Source: Mallotus nudiflorus (lineage: Eukaryota; Streptophyta; Magnoliopsida; Malpighiales; Euphorbiaceae). Taken from it: a stretch of 64,000 bases of DNA. The position numbers and the translations under genes were made by a program. Position 1 is the first letter of the stretch, and every line of letters begins with the position of its first letter. Location of the stretch: contig CANTUR010000793.1 in assembly GCA_947683625.1 (NCBI GenBank), positions 992,001 to 1,056,000 of the forward strand. Reading direction: 5' to 3'. The notes beneath the pieces were generated by a model. The model searched no databases, was not told the DNA's origin, and worked only from the letters and a program-made list of their open reading frames with translations. Of the stretch, positions 13,830 to 26,139 are shown piece after piece.

Positions 13830-14790
13830 ATGTTTTCTGACAATATTGAGTATTTTTGCACTGGTTTATGGGAAAGAAATATTTTTCTTGGGAATTTCAA
13901 TTTCAAACATATGTTAAAAGGAAAGAATTGTGGGGACATATTAATGGATTTGATTCTAAACCTAGAGATGTTACAAAGGGGGTTGAGTGGGAAGTAAAGG
14001 ATGCATGTATCATGAGTTGGATCTTAGGTTCTGTAGAGCCTCATATTCTTTTGAATCTTAGACCATATAAAACATCCAAAGAAATGTGGGATTATTTGAA
14101 ATGTGTATACAACAAGGATAGTGATATGAGAATATTTAAATTAGAATTTGATGTTGCCAACTACTCTCAAGGAAGTTTTTCCATTCAAGAATACTATTAT
14201 GGTTTTATCAACATTTGGACTTACTACACTACTATTGTTTATGCTAAAGTCCTTGCAGAATCATTATCTGTTATCCAAACAATCCATGAAACTAGCAAGC
14301 GAGACTAATTTTTTATGAAACTACATCCAGATTTTGAAACTATTCACTCTAATTTGATGAGTCGATGTCCAACACCATCCTTGGATACTTGTTTGGGTGA
14401 GCTTCTAAGAGAGGAGAAACATTCTCTTACAAAAATAGCCATGGAACAATAGAGGACTGCTATAGAATCTTCTAATATTGCTTTTGCAGTAAATGGGGGG
14501 GCCAAGAGGTTAGGACATGAGGAATGTCAAATGCTTTAGTTACAAAGAATTTGACCACATTACAACTCATTGTTTGAAGAAGTTTTGCAATTATTGCAAA
14601 GCTAAGGGGCATATCATCACAACATGCCCAATTCAGACACAAAACAAAAATCATAGAGCTTTTCAAGCTGCTATCCAGACTATAGGTGTTGATTCCAGAA
14701 TTTCTGATCAGGTTATTACCATGTCTGCACAAACTTCTTCATCTACACCTACTGTCCTAGGTTCTGTAACCCTTGAAATGGTGCAGTAGA
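13830..14790 (+). pseudogene. copia gag with zinc knuckles (decayed)
   Basis: An open stretch at 13856-14308 carries the UBN2/Gag pattern: WEVKDACIMSWILGSVEPHI, YKTSKEMWDYLKCVYNKDSD and FKLEFDVANYSQGSFSIQEY. After a stop at about 14306 the Gag continues (PDFETIHSNLMSRCPTPSLD) and reaches two knuckle-like motifs at 14520-14635, CFSYKEFDHITTHC and CNYCKAKGHIITTCP. The second has a full CCHC. Stops and a frame change separate the parts. Confidence 0.8.
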
Positions 14791-14849
14791 TGATTTTCTT
14801 TACCTTTTTGGCATTAGGACTTTTAAGTAACCACAAATCTTCTTTAAAC

Positions 14850-17800
14850 CTTTAGCTTTTTGATTTTGGAGCATCAAATCATATGACATATATTTCCAAA
14901 AGTTTGTTTTAAATGTCAAGAAACCCAGTGGTAATATGGAAATTCAAATAGCAAATGGGGATTCTTTACCAATTACAGTCGTTAGTGATGTCTCTTTTAT
15001 TCTAAAAGATGTTTTCTTGCCTCCTGGTTTGACTCATAATCTTATCTCTGTTGGGCAAGTGGTTGGGGATAATTGAAATGTTATGTTTTATGGTGCTAGT
15101 TGTGTTGTACAAGATCAGGTGTCAGGGAAGTTAATCACAAAAGAGCCTAAATGGGGGTGCGTCTTTCCTTTACATATACCAATTGTTGTTCATAATTCCA
15201 ATTTATTTTTTTTAGTTTATCTTACTGCCAAAAATCAGAATCAGTTGTGGCATAATCGTTTAGGTTATCCAAACTTAAAGGTTTTGCTTTATGTACTAAA
15301 TTATGGTTTACTTGATAATAAAATCCAATGTTCCTCTATAAATGTTGTGTTTGATTATTCTAGTTGTAAAATGGGAAAAAGCAAAGTTCTTCATTTTCTT
15401 ACTCATAGTTTTTTATCTACCAATTTTTTTTATCTTATTCATAGTGATGTTTGGGGTATTGCACCTGTTGTGCCTCGCTCTCAATATAAGTACTTCATGA
15501 CATTTATTGATGATCATAGTAGATTCACATGGATCTATTTTCTTTGATCCAAAAATGAAGTCTTTGATGTCTTTAAAAATTTCTTAGCATTCATTGAAAC
15601 CTAATTTTCCACTTGTATCAAGACTTTAAGAACAGATTCAGGTGGAGAATACATGTCCAATAGCTTTTAAGAATTTCTTAAACATAAAGGCATTATTTCT
15701 CAACATTCATGCCTATACACTCAACAACAAAACAGTGTTGCTAAAAGAAAGAACTGTCATCTTCTTGACATGGTTCAAACTTTGCTTCTTGAGTCATTAG
15801 TTCCACTTCGATTTTAGGTTGAAGCTCTTAGTACTACAGTTTACTTAATTAATCGTCTTTTAGCCCTTAAATTAAACTATGAGTCATGGTATTATCGCTT
15901 ATATCATTCTTAACCTAAGTATTTTGGTCTCTACACTTCTAATTGTGTTTGTTTTATCCATTTAACATGAACGACATAAACTATCAGCCCATTCTATTAG
16001 GTGTGCTTTTCTTAAATATGCTCCTCATCAAAAGGGGTTCCAATGCTAAAATCCTATAACTAAAAGGATACGAGTGTCAATAAATGTCATATTCTTTGAG
16101 AATCGGTATTTTTTCATGCTTCTAAGTGAACCCTCATTTATATCTTCACCATCCTTTTCACTAGATTTTTTTAATGTAAGTACTACATCTTTACCATCTT
16201 TTATAGTTAAGTTTAAACCAAGTTTTGTGTATCAAAGGTGTGCCCATCATGTAGACCCTTTGCAAGAATCAACTCCAACATCTAAACCTGCATCTACATC
16301 AGTACCACAACCACGTCGCAAGTCAGCTCTCTAAACCAAACCCCTTGATAGGTATGGATATCCTACTACATCTTTGACTACTACTTTATCTGCTATTTCT
16401 ATACCTTCTTGTTATACTCAAGCCACGAAACATAAGTGCCGGCAACAAGCAATGCAAGAAGAATAAAATGCTCTAGAGTTGAATGGTACATGGAATATAG
16501 TTCAATGTCCACCTTCAGTTAAACCTATAGGCTGCAAATGGTGTGTATACTATAAAATTACAATATGACGTGGTCTTTAGATAGATATAAGGCAAGGCTT
16601 GTGGCTCTTGAAAATCGTCAAGAATATGGAATTGACAATGAAGAAACATTTACTCTCGTGGCCAAAATGACTTTTGTTCAAACAATTCTTGCTATAGCTG
16701 CCTCCAAAGCTTGGCCAATCCATTAAATGGATGTGAAAAATGCATTCCTTTATGGGGAATTGAAGGAAGAAATTTATATGTATCTTCCTCTAGGAGTGAT
16801 AAGTACCTCTGCAACCGATGCACAGGTCTTTTTATGGGTTAAAGCAAGCTCAAAGGGTTTGGTTTGAAAAGTTCCAGCAAACTATACTTGGGCTTTCCTT
16901 CGTATAAAGCCTATATGATATCTTTATGTTTATGTATAAGACTTCCAAGGGTATTGTAATTCTTCTTTTTTTTATGTAAATGATATTATCATCATCAAAT
17001 CTTAATATTATCATCACCAGATCTTATTCATTTTTCATTACTCAACTTCAAGAGTCTCTTCATGCTACTTTTAAAATGAAGGATCTCAATCCTCTTACTT
17101 ATTTTCTTAGATTAGAGGTGTATAAATCTGCTGATGACATTTTTTTAAACCAACACAAATATACTAAAGACCTCATTACTTTGTCTGGTTTGGCAAATTC
17201 TGCTCCTATTGATACCCCTTTGGAGGTGAATATTAAATACAAAAGAGATAAAGGTGATCTTTTCCATGATCCTACTTTGTATTGCAAACTAGTTGGCAGT
17301 CTTGTGTATTTAACTATCACTAGACTAGACATTTCTTATATTGTACATTAGATTGGTCAATTTATGACTTTACCTAAACAACTTCATGTCATTGTTGTCC
17401 ACCGAATCATTCGATATCTTTTAAGCACTCATACCCGTAGACTCTTTTTTCCCACTGGATCTTATCTCACTCTAGCTATCCATGGCAATGCAGATTGGGC
17501 TGGATGACCAGACACACGTCGGTCAACATCAGGGTGGTATATGTATCTTAGTAATCCTTTGATCTCTTGGAAGTGCAAGAAACAAGAAAAGGTTTCTAAG
17601 TCATCTACAGAAGCAGAATATCGAGCTATATTTGTAGCATGCTTTGCAATTATTTGGTTACGTGGACTTCTTACTGAACTTGGATTCATTCAATCTATTC
17701 CAACTCTTTTACATGCAAACAATACTAGTTCCATACAAATTACAGCAAATTCGGTCTATCATAAACATACTAAGCATATTGAATTTGATTGTCATTCTAT

Positions 17801-17951
17801 ACAAGAAGCTTTTGATAGACAACATATTTCTTTGCCACATGTCTTCAATTCTTTACAAGTAGCTAACATCTTCATAAAGGCCTTGCCTAGGCCACGACAT
17901 AAGTTTTTAGTGAGAAAATTGCTATTGGTTCCTATTCCAGCATCAATTTGA
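14850..17951 (+). pseudogene. copia pol: integrase, reverse transcriptase, RNase H (decayed)
   Basis: The GAG-pre-integrase domain is at about 15235-15410 (LWHNRLGYPNLKVL; the CxxC partner is CKMGKSK). The integrase core starts near 15437 with HSDVWG and FIDDHSRFTWIYF, carrying the first catalytic Asp. Reverse transcriptase is at about 16440-17350 in several frames (KCRQQAMQEE, GTWNIVQCPPSVKPIGCKW, YFLRLEVYKSADDIFLNQHKY, YCKLVGSLVYLTITRLDISY). The YVDD loop region near 16975 is interrupted. RNase H is open at 17541-17951 (LISWKCKKQEKVSKSSTEAE, HTKHIEFDCHSIQE). Numerous stops and shifts are present, so no polyprotein can be made. Confidence 0.85.
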
Positions 17952-17958
17952 GGGGGGA
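17950..17958 (+). other. polypurine tract
   Basis: GAGGGGGGA, immediately before the 3' LTR start TGTCAATG; the plus-strand primer site in live elements. Confidence 0.85.
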
Positions 17959-18191
17959 TGTCAATGCTAACTGTCTCTCATGATAAACTAGCATATAAAT
18001 TATATGCTGAAATTTAGGGATCTGATTTAACTCTTTATATGTATATTCTCTTTCCTTTCCTAGGGTAGATATGCTCTCGGTGGGTACTTAGATTGAGGAG
18101 ATTTGATTCTTATAATTAAGCCTTGAATTATATATAATGGGGAAGAAACTCAAAGCAGGATATCTTTTCCAAATCAGTCTTAATTTTGTCA
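17959..18191 (+). repeat. 3' LTR of the copia element
   Basis: 233 bp, the same ends as the 5' LTR, followed by the ACACA target duplication. Confidence 0.93.
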
Positions 18192-18203
18192 ACACATACA
18201 TAC

Positions 18204-18830
18204 CTTGACCTCAGATGACTAGTGATCAAGAGTAGTCAATCCACAAGGAATAACCAAATTACACAATTTTCCTAAATATGGAGAATCCACCTACCAAAAC
18301 AAATATATGAACATTAAAATAGCATAATAAAAATTTAAAGCACAAACCAAAACCATAAAATCCCCAATGTATCAAGAAAAAAAACCTTTTAAGCATGACT
18401 AACAAACCATCTAAACTGATAAGCAAAAACAATGGTAAACCAAACAGGGGCTCTAGCTGAAGCAAACAATAGCAAACCCAATAGGAGCTCTAGTTGAAGC
18501 AGCTAAAATCTCATCACCATCACCACCATTATCAATATAACTCTCTTTAACACACCCTTTCAATATAGGCAAAGCCTTGGGCATTAATTCCACTACTAAT
18601 CTTTTCTCCTCACTAACTAAACCACACTCAAATCCCAAAATCTTGTTAACCTTTTTCTCATTCCTTTCCCCAAAATCACTACTGTAATAGTCCCTTAAAA
18701 ACTCATAAAAAATAGAACTCCCCAAAATGGACAAGTCGGGTAGTACCTAAGAGAGCAACTCATAGGTAGCAAATTGAGAAGAGGATAGTAAAGCACATGC
18801 TACTACAAAATCCCTTATTGAATTATGCAT
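18204..18830 (-). pseudogene. TTI2-like ARM-repeat protein pseudogene (two exons seen)
   Basis: Minus strand. The first exon, about 18830-18386, reads MHNSIRDFVVACALLSSSQF, ATYELLS, stop, VLPDLSILGSSIFYEFLRDY and so on to LVVELMPKALPILKGCVKES, then APIGFAIV. After an intron, exon 18290-18204 reads VDSPYLGKLCNLVIPC, LTTLDH, stop, SSEVK, with donor GTATGT. This matches my memory of plant ARM-repeat proteins annotated as TELO2-interacting protein 2 (TTI2), part of the TTT complex that helps PI3K-like kinases fold. Both stops (TAG at 18747-18749 and in LTTLDH*SSEVK) replace an expected Trp. A 37-bp tandem duplication (18428-18501) repeats the RAP(I/V)xFxIV coding block and shifts the frame. The copia element sits 12 bases past the last donor. 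The family name is moderately sure; the broken state is clear. Confidence 0.6.
18428..18501 (-). repeat. 37-bp tandem duplication in the TTI2-like pseudogene
   Basis: Two copies with period 37 (CTCTAGCTGAAGC at 18451 and CTCTAGTTGAAGC at 18488 on the plus strand). They differ at several bases, so the duplication is not recent. Since 37 is not a multiple of 3, it breaks the frame. Confidence 0.85.
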
Positions 18831-20829
18831 TTGGGTTTCAAAGATTTATGGGTTTCCCTTAAAATTTTGATTAAAAAAGAGTGATTTAAGTATTGATTTT
18901 GTTGAGACGTTAGTTCTAACTAGTTGCTTATAGTTTGCTTTTGATATAGAATCCAGTACTATATTTAATTACTTGAGTTATGCATAGTACAGTATAAGAA
19001 GCTGAATGGGAAGTAAAATAGATACATAGAGAAGAGAGAAGATAGAGAGCTTACTAAAGTAGTTGGCTATGGAGATTTGTGAGCGATTGAGCTTTAAGAA
19101 CTCTTTTTCAGTAGAATAAATTAAAAATTTTTTTAAAAGAAAAAAAAGCATAAAAAGGAATACCATGAGTGAATTGGTCCCCTTTAATCAAGTTAACGGG
19201 TATATAATTGTAAGAGAGATCTGCAAATCAAATTAAAACAAACTAAAAGCAACTTCTTTTGATTCTTATAGTAATGATAAATACATAAATAAATAAAAGA
19301 ACCTTTGAGATTGAGGGCAATCCTGACACGACAAGAGTAAGAACTTCTCCACTAGGAATACGACTTTAGCTGCTTGTTATCGATAGAAGATGAGAACGAT
19401 GATTCAACACTTGCCACCTTTTCAATCAATTGAAGTTGAAAACACCAATTTCAAAAAAAAAAAAAGAACAAATAAATTAAAGCATTGAATTGAACCAAAG
19501 GTAACAAAAAAGAAAAAGAAAAAAAAAAGGGAGATTTGGGATCCGAAGGTTAGAAGAATAAGCAACAAAAAAATTGATTTAGAAAGATAATTAAGAAACC
19601 CCAAAGCAGAGAAAAATTGCCAAAAAGAAAATCAATTTTTGTTAGATTGGATGGATCAAGCTTTTGGATAGATTTTCTCCACAAACACTATATGAGAAAA
19701 GCATCAAATCTCAAGATGCTATACTTCAATTGCCTAATCATCAAAAAGCTTCATCTAATCATTCATCAATGTCAACATTAAAACAAAATTAGCATCCTAT
19801 TTTGAACTTGGAAAAAAATTAGACGAACAAATAAAGGAATTACCTCATCGAAAAGAACTCTGTAGCCATTGAAATTATGCTAAATTTTTTGATTTTTGGA
19901 ATTGCTATGATTAACTACTTCAACAATAATAAAGCAACTTTCAAGCATATTTCTCACAGCAAAGGTTGTTTACCTCCTCTAAGAAACAGAAAACAGAAAA
20001 AAAAGTCGAAATCAGAACACATATAGATACAATGAAAGAGATGCTTGCAGAGGGTCTCATTAGGCACCTCAATTTCTACGTTTTTCTCAATTTATCATCG
20101 ATGAAAACAAAGTTGAAGAAAAGAGAAGGAAGAAAATAAAGGATGCAACACCAAAAGACACTTCAGCTACTATTTGCTAGAGAAGTGTAACCTCTTTCAC
20201 AACCATTAATTTTCCATTGCTGCTTCATTTTCTAATTGAAAGAAATTGAAAGCACCTAACAGGAACATCAAAAGCAACAATACAAAGAACCTATAAAACT
20301 TTCAAAGTGCCACATGGCACTAAAAGCATGATGTGGCAAACTCCATGCACTTGGTTATTAGTTATATAGATGCATATATTTATATGAATAAATGAATACA
20401 TAGTATATAATATATTATATATAAAATCAATCTTCTATTTAATTATATATTTTTAGAGATAGACTCTAAAATAATTTATTAAATAAATAAATTTAATTTT
20501 AGTAGGAAATAAGTTATTTAATTGGATATTTCAAATAAATAATTTTAAATAAATAATTATTTTTATTAATAAATTGAAAAAATTAAAATATTTTATTAAA
20601 ATTTAAAGTTAGGATAAAATTGTCAAAAATTTCAAACCTTTGGATTTATTATACTAATAAACTAATACGAATTTAGCAAATTAACAAGGGTAAATATGAA
20701 ATTTTGTATGATAACACATCAACATTTTTATTTAATTTTGACCAAGTAATGATTTGCATTAAAATTGCTAAATATTTAATAAATCATGACATTTTTATTA
20801 AAATTAAAAGGTTGGAATAAAATTACAAA
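18831..20829. other. no supported gene; possible upstream part of the TTI2-like pseudogene
   Basis: AT-rich and intron-like. Minus-strand stretches such as PSGEVLTLVVSGLPSISK (about 19365-19310) look faintly coding and could be a first exon of the TTI2-like gene, but no start or splice sites secure this. Confidence 0.35.
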
Positions 20830-21244
20830 TAGGGCAAATTACAAAAAAAGTTACCACCTTTAGCACTTTTGGCAAATTCGACACATCTTTTTTTTGCAAT
20901 TCAAAGCAACGGTAAACTTTTTTTTTGAAATTAAACTGACATGTCAGTTGGAATTATCCTTAATTCCCTACATGAAACCCATATAAGATCTAATGGACAA
21001 AATAGTGTGTTATAGGAGAGACAAACTTCAAAATGCATCATTTTAAATGGCTCAATTTCCAAAATAAATAGATAGATAAAACTATTTAAAATTGTGTGTT
21101 TTGAAATTTTAGCACGCGCCATTTTGTCCATTAAATTTTAAATAGATCCCATTAAAAATTTAAAATAACTTTAACCGTTAAACCTATTAATTTTTATTAA
21201 GTGTTGTAGTTATATAACAGCTGCAACAACTATAGATGAGCTTA
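20830..21244. other. non-coding, transposon-like sequence
   Basis: Begins with GGGCAAATTACAAAAAAAG, a type of terminus common in plant non-autonomous DNA elements. No matching far end or target duplication was found. Confidence 0.3.
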
Positions 21245-21709
21245 GAGCATCTCCAATAGACTCTTCATTTTAGCTAAATTCTCTACTTTGAAGAGTTAAT
21301 CCAAAAAAAAGGTTTCCAATACACTCTCCATATTTTTATTTTAGAGAAGAGAGTTGGTTCAGCTCTATATATGTGGAGGGTCAAACTTCACTCTCTACTC
21401 TAAAATATTTCAATTATTCATGCAAGATATTAATTGATATTTGTAATTGAAAAGGTTTTTCTCTTTCATCACATTAGGCATTAAATAGAGGAAAAACTTA
21501 AATAATTAAAGGAAATTTTGTTAAAAATAAAGGATGAAAAAAAATTAAGCATTAACATTTATTGGATAAAACAAAATGAAGATTAAAAATATCAAGAGTC
21601 AATCGGAGTTGTATAAATTTCTTTGCTCTTTATATTTAAAGATTCTTTAAGATGTTTTTTATCACGCAAAAGATGCTTTTTAGAATAAAAAGTATTATTG
21701 GAGATACTC
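21245..21709. mobile_element. PIF/Harbinger-type (Tourist-like) MITE
   Basis: A 465-bp element with termini GAGCATCTCCAATAGA... and ...ATTATTGGAGATACTC, imperfect inverted repeats of about 16 bp. It is flanked by TTA on both sides (21242-21244 and 21710-21712), the 3-bp duplication of the PIF/Harbinger superfamily. The GAGCATCTCCAA terminus is widespread in plants. Non-coding. Confidence 0.8.
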
Positions 21710-24700
21710 TTATTATCATTGGAAGTAATAAAAATTCCTCACAGGGTTAACAGCACCACTAGTGATTTTGCCAACTTTGGCTTTTACATCACAATTACCC
21801 GCATATAAAATTGAGGGAGAAAGGAAAACAATAAACATAAAAGTAGGACTGAATCAGAATTATTTACATCGTGAATTCTTCTTCACAGATGCAACAAGAG
21901 ATCCCTGGACAGAAGTCTTCTTGCGAGCCTACTGTTTCTCAAGCTAAAGAACTCGGAGTTGTGCAAGAAGCGCAGCACAAAGATCCAAGAAGAGAAACTG
22001 GGGGTCCTTGTACCCTTTGTAAGTCAAGCAGGTACTTCTCCTCACGAGTTTTGTAAAGCTGTCAAGATCATACGGCAATATGTATTTACATCAGCTTGAA
22101 ATGTTCAGTGAATAGTACTTGCAATACTATGATTATTTAAAGAAAGCTATCGGCATGAAACGTGATCCTGTATCAAGTGAGTATCATTTTGAGCCTTACA
22201 ATATTAACAGCTGTAATTTTTTTTTTCCGCCTTACCAGTGTAAAACCAAAAGATGCCAGCAAAAATACATCATCTACAACATCCACCCACCAATCTCCCA
22301 TGTCATCTTCACTTATTTTCAATTAAATTCTTTCCAAGAAGTCCTATATAACAGGAAAACAAACAACAATAAATTTGAGATATCTATTTACCTGCACTTC
22401 AAACTTAACCACGTTTGGTGACTTAGTGACTCCATCATTCTCAATAATAGTGGGTTCATCCCCAAAGAAATGGTTATTGTGCACAGGGCATTGATCATGC
22501 CTTCATGATGACCAGGAATGTCAGGAATCCACCTGCATTTCATATTGTAGTGACCAATTGTCTTCCAACACACATTCAGTTCCTGAAGAGCTTTGAGAAC
22601 TTCTGTCATTATTTCACGAGGATGGGCTCTCGACTGTCAAGTGGAACACAACAAATATTATCAATTACAATTTAAGTAGCTCAACATAGCCTTCCACTCC
22701 ACCACCAACACAGATAATAAACAAATAATTAAGGTTGGAAACACAATATTAAATGGGCACTTAAGACAGAAACCTTGATCTCTTACACATACCAATCCAT
22801 AAAAAAAAAAAAGTTTGCCTTTCTAATTATACATCAAATATGCCGACTTCTTTTGCATGCAAACATATAAAAAATATTCATCTTCAAAACTATGCATTCA
22901 ATGCGAATTGGCTCCTAGCAACATTTTCTAATCTTAAAAGCACAAAAACTTGACCTGAAGTCCAAGAGCCCATTTTCTATCAACTGGAAACTGCGATTTT
23001 AAACCCATCCCTTGATAGTCCATGTATTCTGGAAGACGGTTCCCAACAGAAGGAGAAGAAGGTTCACTTGCATGCATACGGTTCAAACCACAGTCCTGCC
23101 ATAAAAATAAATAATATATAAATAAGATAAATCGAAAGGAACCGTAATCGTAGAAAAAAAATTCTAAAAAAAGGTCATAGAAAATCCCAGAAGTGGAACT
23201 TGAAAGTCAGTGATGGAGAGATAAATACAGAGACAATTCTGTTCACGTCATAGATTTTTTTCCAAGGCAGTTCCAATTACCAATAACTAGAAGGCAGAAT
23301 TCCCCGGTAACATCCCAATCCCACATATTTTGGGAAGGGAAAAATAGTAGTGGCCTTGACATCCAAGCCCAACCACCAGCTATAACTTGGATAAGCTGCT
23401 TTTGAAGTGGTTTGGGCTAAGGTTCCTAAGGATACACAGGCCAGGTATGACCGGGCAGTTATAGCAATAAATTAAAAACAGGAAAAAAATAAACGCACCA
23501 TTGTTTCTTGAAACTCAGCTCCAAGATAGCCATTGGCAACGCGAAACTTATTGTCCAATCACAGATAGTATGCAACAGTAGCCTGAAACCATTGTAACGA
23601 ACAAGGCAACAATTAGTTACTGTAGGCACAAAGAATGTTCAAAGAAAAATTGCAAAGTAAGTTGAAGAGAACAAACATCATTCTGTATTCTGTTGCGAAG
23701 AGATTCAATAAGTTGGTTCCTGTCAAATCCCATCCTGACCAATTCCTGGAGAATCTCTTCATCAATCTGCAGAAAGGACAGATTGTTTGCATAACCCTCA
23801 GCAACACAACTCCTTATGTTTACAATGTTAAAAAGCAGGCATGCCATATGTATCAAAACAAACATCCCATGCATTATCAAATAGCTGGGAAACCATTCAA
23901 GTGTAGCATATCCAATTCTATTAAGCAATAGGGAGTATCAAGAGGAGACTACAGCGGATCTTCCTCAGCTTATTTCACATATTTTTCCTATATTAAATTG
24001 TAATGGGTTCTGACAGGGGACTGAGCCTACCTCGTTTTATAAAAATTTATGTAAAGTAGGACTTTGGAAAAGACTCCATTTTGTATTTTTAGTTCAGTAG
24101 CAGTTTTATAAAGGACACTGCAATGTGCTTTTAATGGCTGATTCAGAAATATAATCTCATATTTGGAAATCATTCCTCTCCTCTATTCTACTTTTCTAGA
24201 AGTTATTTATGAGCTCTAGCTTTGCAAATTTCGACCATCTCCATGTAACTTCCAGAAATTAGAAAACTATTCCTATTTACAAGGTTTTAGGCATAAAGAT
24301 ATGGAATTTTCGAATCTCTGTAGCCATGATTTCTCTAGGGATAGATATTTAAGGACACAAAATGTACTTCCGATTTCTGGTGACAACCAAAGAAAAAAAT
24401 GCATTGCATGCATAATAAAAGAAATGCGTCCCCCTGTAATAAAGCTGCTTTTCTGTATTCAGCAGAACATAAAACATTGAAGTAGCTTATTAATAGTTCC
24501 AAATGCTATGAGCTTCACAATTTGTCTCCACATAAACAACTACAGATACTACACATAAGACAAGGCCATCCAAAGCAATGCCAGATGTCATGCAAATATG
24601 CTCTAAACTATCACGAGGATATGCACCATATTAATTTAAATGAATCAGCTTCTTATCAGCAAGATTGAACTAGAAATGTACACTATTTTCCACTTTTACG

Positions 24701-25052
24701 TAAGAATCAAAGGCCATTAATGCTGATTTAAACAATACCCGAGTCATAATCCATCTTTTACTAGACTTTAGTAATGCAAATCAAAAGTCATCAAACCATT
24801 TTAGCTTGCTGCATTGTATCTGCTGGAGGGACTGCCAAATAACATGGAAGGCGAGCTTGAAACCATGGGTGCTGATGGATTTCTGGGATATTCATTTGCT
24901 TCATTGGATCAACTACAAGCATCCTCGGGATCAAATCTCCTGCACGGGGTGATGAAGGGCTGGGAAGGGTGTATATCCCACCCTGAAGACAAAATCAATA
25001 CGGGTTTAGGCACAATAGACTAATTGATTTGCAAGTAACAACAAAGTCATTA

Positions 25053-25384
25053 AAGGTGCGCCTAACACACACAAGGCACAAGCCCTAGCACCTCAAACGC
25101 TCAGGCTGGTGGCATTAATGAGGTGCATGCCTAGAAACATTTAAGGGCCTCCACAACATTTTAGTTTACATGTTTTTTTTCCCTTTAATTCTTTTTCCAT
25201 GTATAAATAATCTCCAAGAACGATTCGAAGTGTAAATGACCTTGCAAAAATCTCATGCATGCCAAATCAAATAAATTTCTAATTCTCTTATTTTTTTGTC
25301 TTCTATGCGTCATATTAAGCAGGCATGGACCTAGTGCCTGGGCCCCAGGACCCCTTAGTGCCTTAACGCGCCTTGCGCCTTTAG
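25053..25384. mobile_element. GC-rich inverted-repeat element (MITE-like) in an SnRK1 intron
   Basis: Starts TAAAGGTGCGCCTAACAC and ends ...AACGCGCCTTGCGCCTTTA, giving imperfect inverted termini rich in GGCGC, inside the intron between exons 4 and 5. Related sequence lies at 32368-32702. No clean target duplication is seen, so the superfamily is uncertain (hAT-like is a guess). Confidence 0.45.
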
Positions 25385-25983
25385 GAACTACGAATAACAT
25401 TATGGCAAAAATTAAGACATAGAAACTGAATTAGCTCATGATAATTTTATGCCAGCTAATTGGTTTTTAGATTTCCAAAAGAATGGTTCTGAAGAGAGAA
25501 AATTCTTGTGCAATAAAAATGTAGTTTTTAATATTTCACAAAAGCAATGTATTAGAATATTGCAAATTATGTTAAGTATGTTAGAAATATAAATAATATC
25601 AATCAAGAACTTAAAGACATTTTTGAAAAAAGAAAAACAGGCAAAAGAGCTTGATAGAATGAATAAATTCCAGTGATCCATGGATTCCAGACTGTTGGAC
25701 TATCTACTGACGTGACGTGACAAGAATGTAGGCATGCTGTTGGAAAAATTTATATTCAGATTCAAGAACGTCTGCAATACCTTGATTTTCTTAAGAAGGT
25801 TGGGAATGTTTTCATCATCAAAAGGAAGGGTTCCACAGAACAGCATACAATATGGCACCACAGCTCCATACATCCACCTCAGGCCCAGCATACAATTTCC
25901 CAGAGATGACCTGCAAAAGAACAGAATAAAACATCGAATTAAGATCATTGAACAATTGTAATACCAGTAATGTGACAACTTCC

Positions 25984-26139
25984 CACCTCTGGTGCAGAGA
26001 TACGCCATGTATAAATGGGGTCAGGGATATCTTTTAATTCAGTGCAACAACTCCACACCTCTGGTGCAGAGATATGCCATGAATAACTGGGGTCAGGGAT
26101 TTCTTTTAATTCAGTGCAACAACTCCACACCTCTGGTGC
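25984..26139 (-). repeat. 72-bp tandem repeat at the exon 3 splice donor of the SnRK1 pseudogene
   Basis: Two full 72-bp units plus a partial third (starts at 25984, 26056 and 26128 on the plus strand, each CACCTCTGGTGCAG). Each repeats the end of exon 3 (APE), the donor-like GAG|GTGTGG and about 50 bp of apparent intron. As 72 is 24 codons and all are open, the minus strand reads through: WSCCTELKEIPDP...APEV twice. The potential donor is therefore present three times. Confidence 0.9.

Larger units (their letters stand above)
13362..18191 (+). mobile_element. complete Ty1/copia retrotransposon (decayed)
   Basis: Two LTRs (254 and 233 bp) start TGTCAATGCTAACTGTCTCT and end AATTTTGTCA. Target duplication is ACACA (13357-13361 and 18192-18196). 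A primer binding site TGGTATCAGAGC follows the 5' LTR, and a polypurine tract GAGGGGGGA precedes the 3' LTR. The order between is Gag, zinc knuckles, GAG-pre-integrase, integrase, reverse transcriptase, RNase H, as in copia. The LTRs differ at many positions, including a gap of about 25 bp, so the insertion is old. The short LTRs suggest an Ale/Retrofit-like lineage (inference). The element lies in an intron of the TTI2-like pseudogene, in opposite orientation. Confidence 0.93.

Noticed and set aside
18978..19604. Phe/Leu-rich minus-strand frames
   Set aside because: Composition reflects A-rich plus strand; no start context or similarity.
23290..23460. GC-richer stretch TCCCACATATTTTGGGAAGG in an SnRK1 intron, possibly a TRIM or Cassandra element
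   Set aside because: The 5S-like core of Cassandra is absent and no paired ends or target duplication were found.
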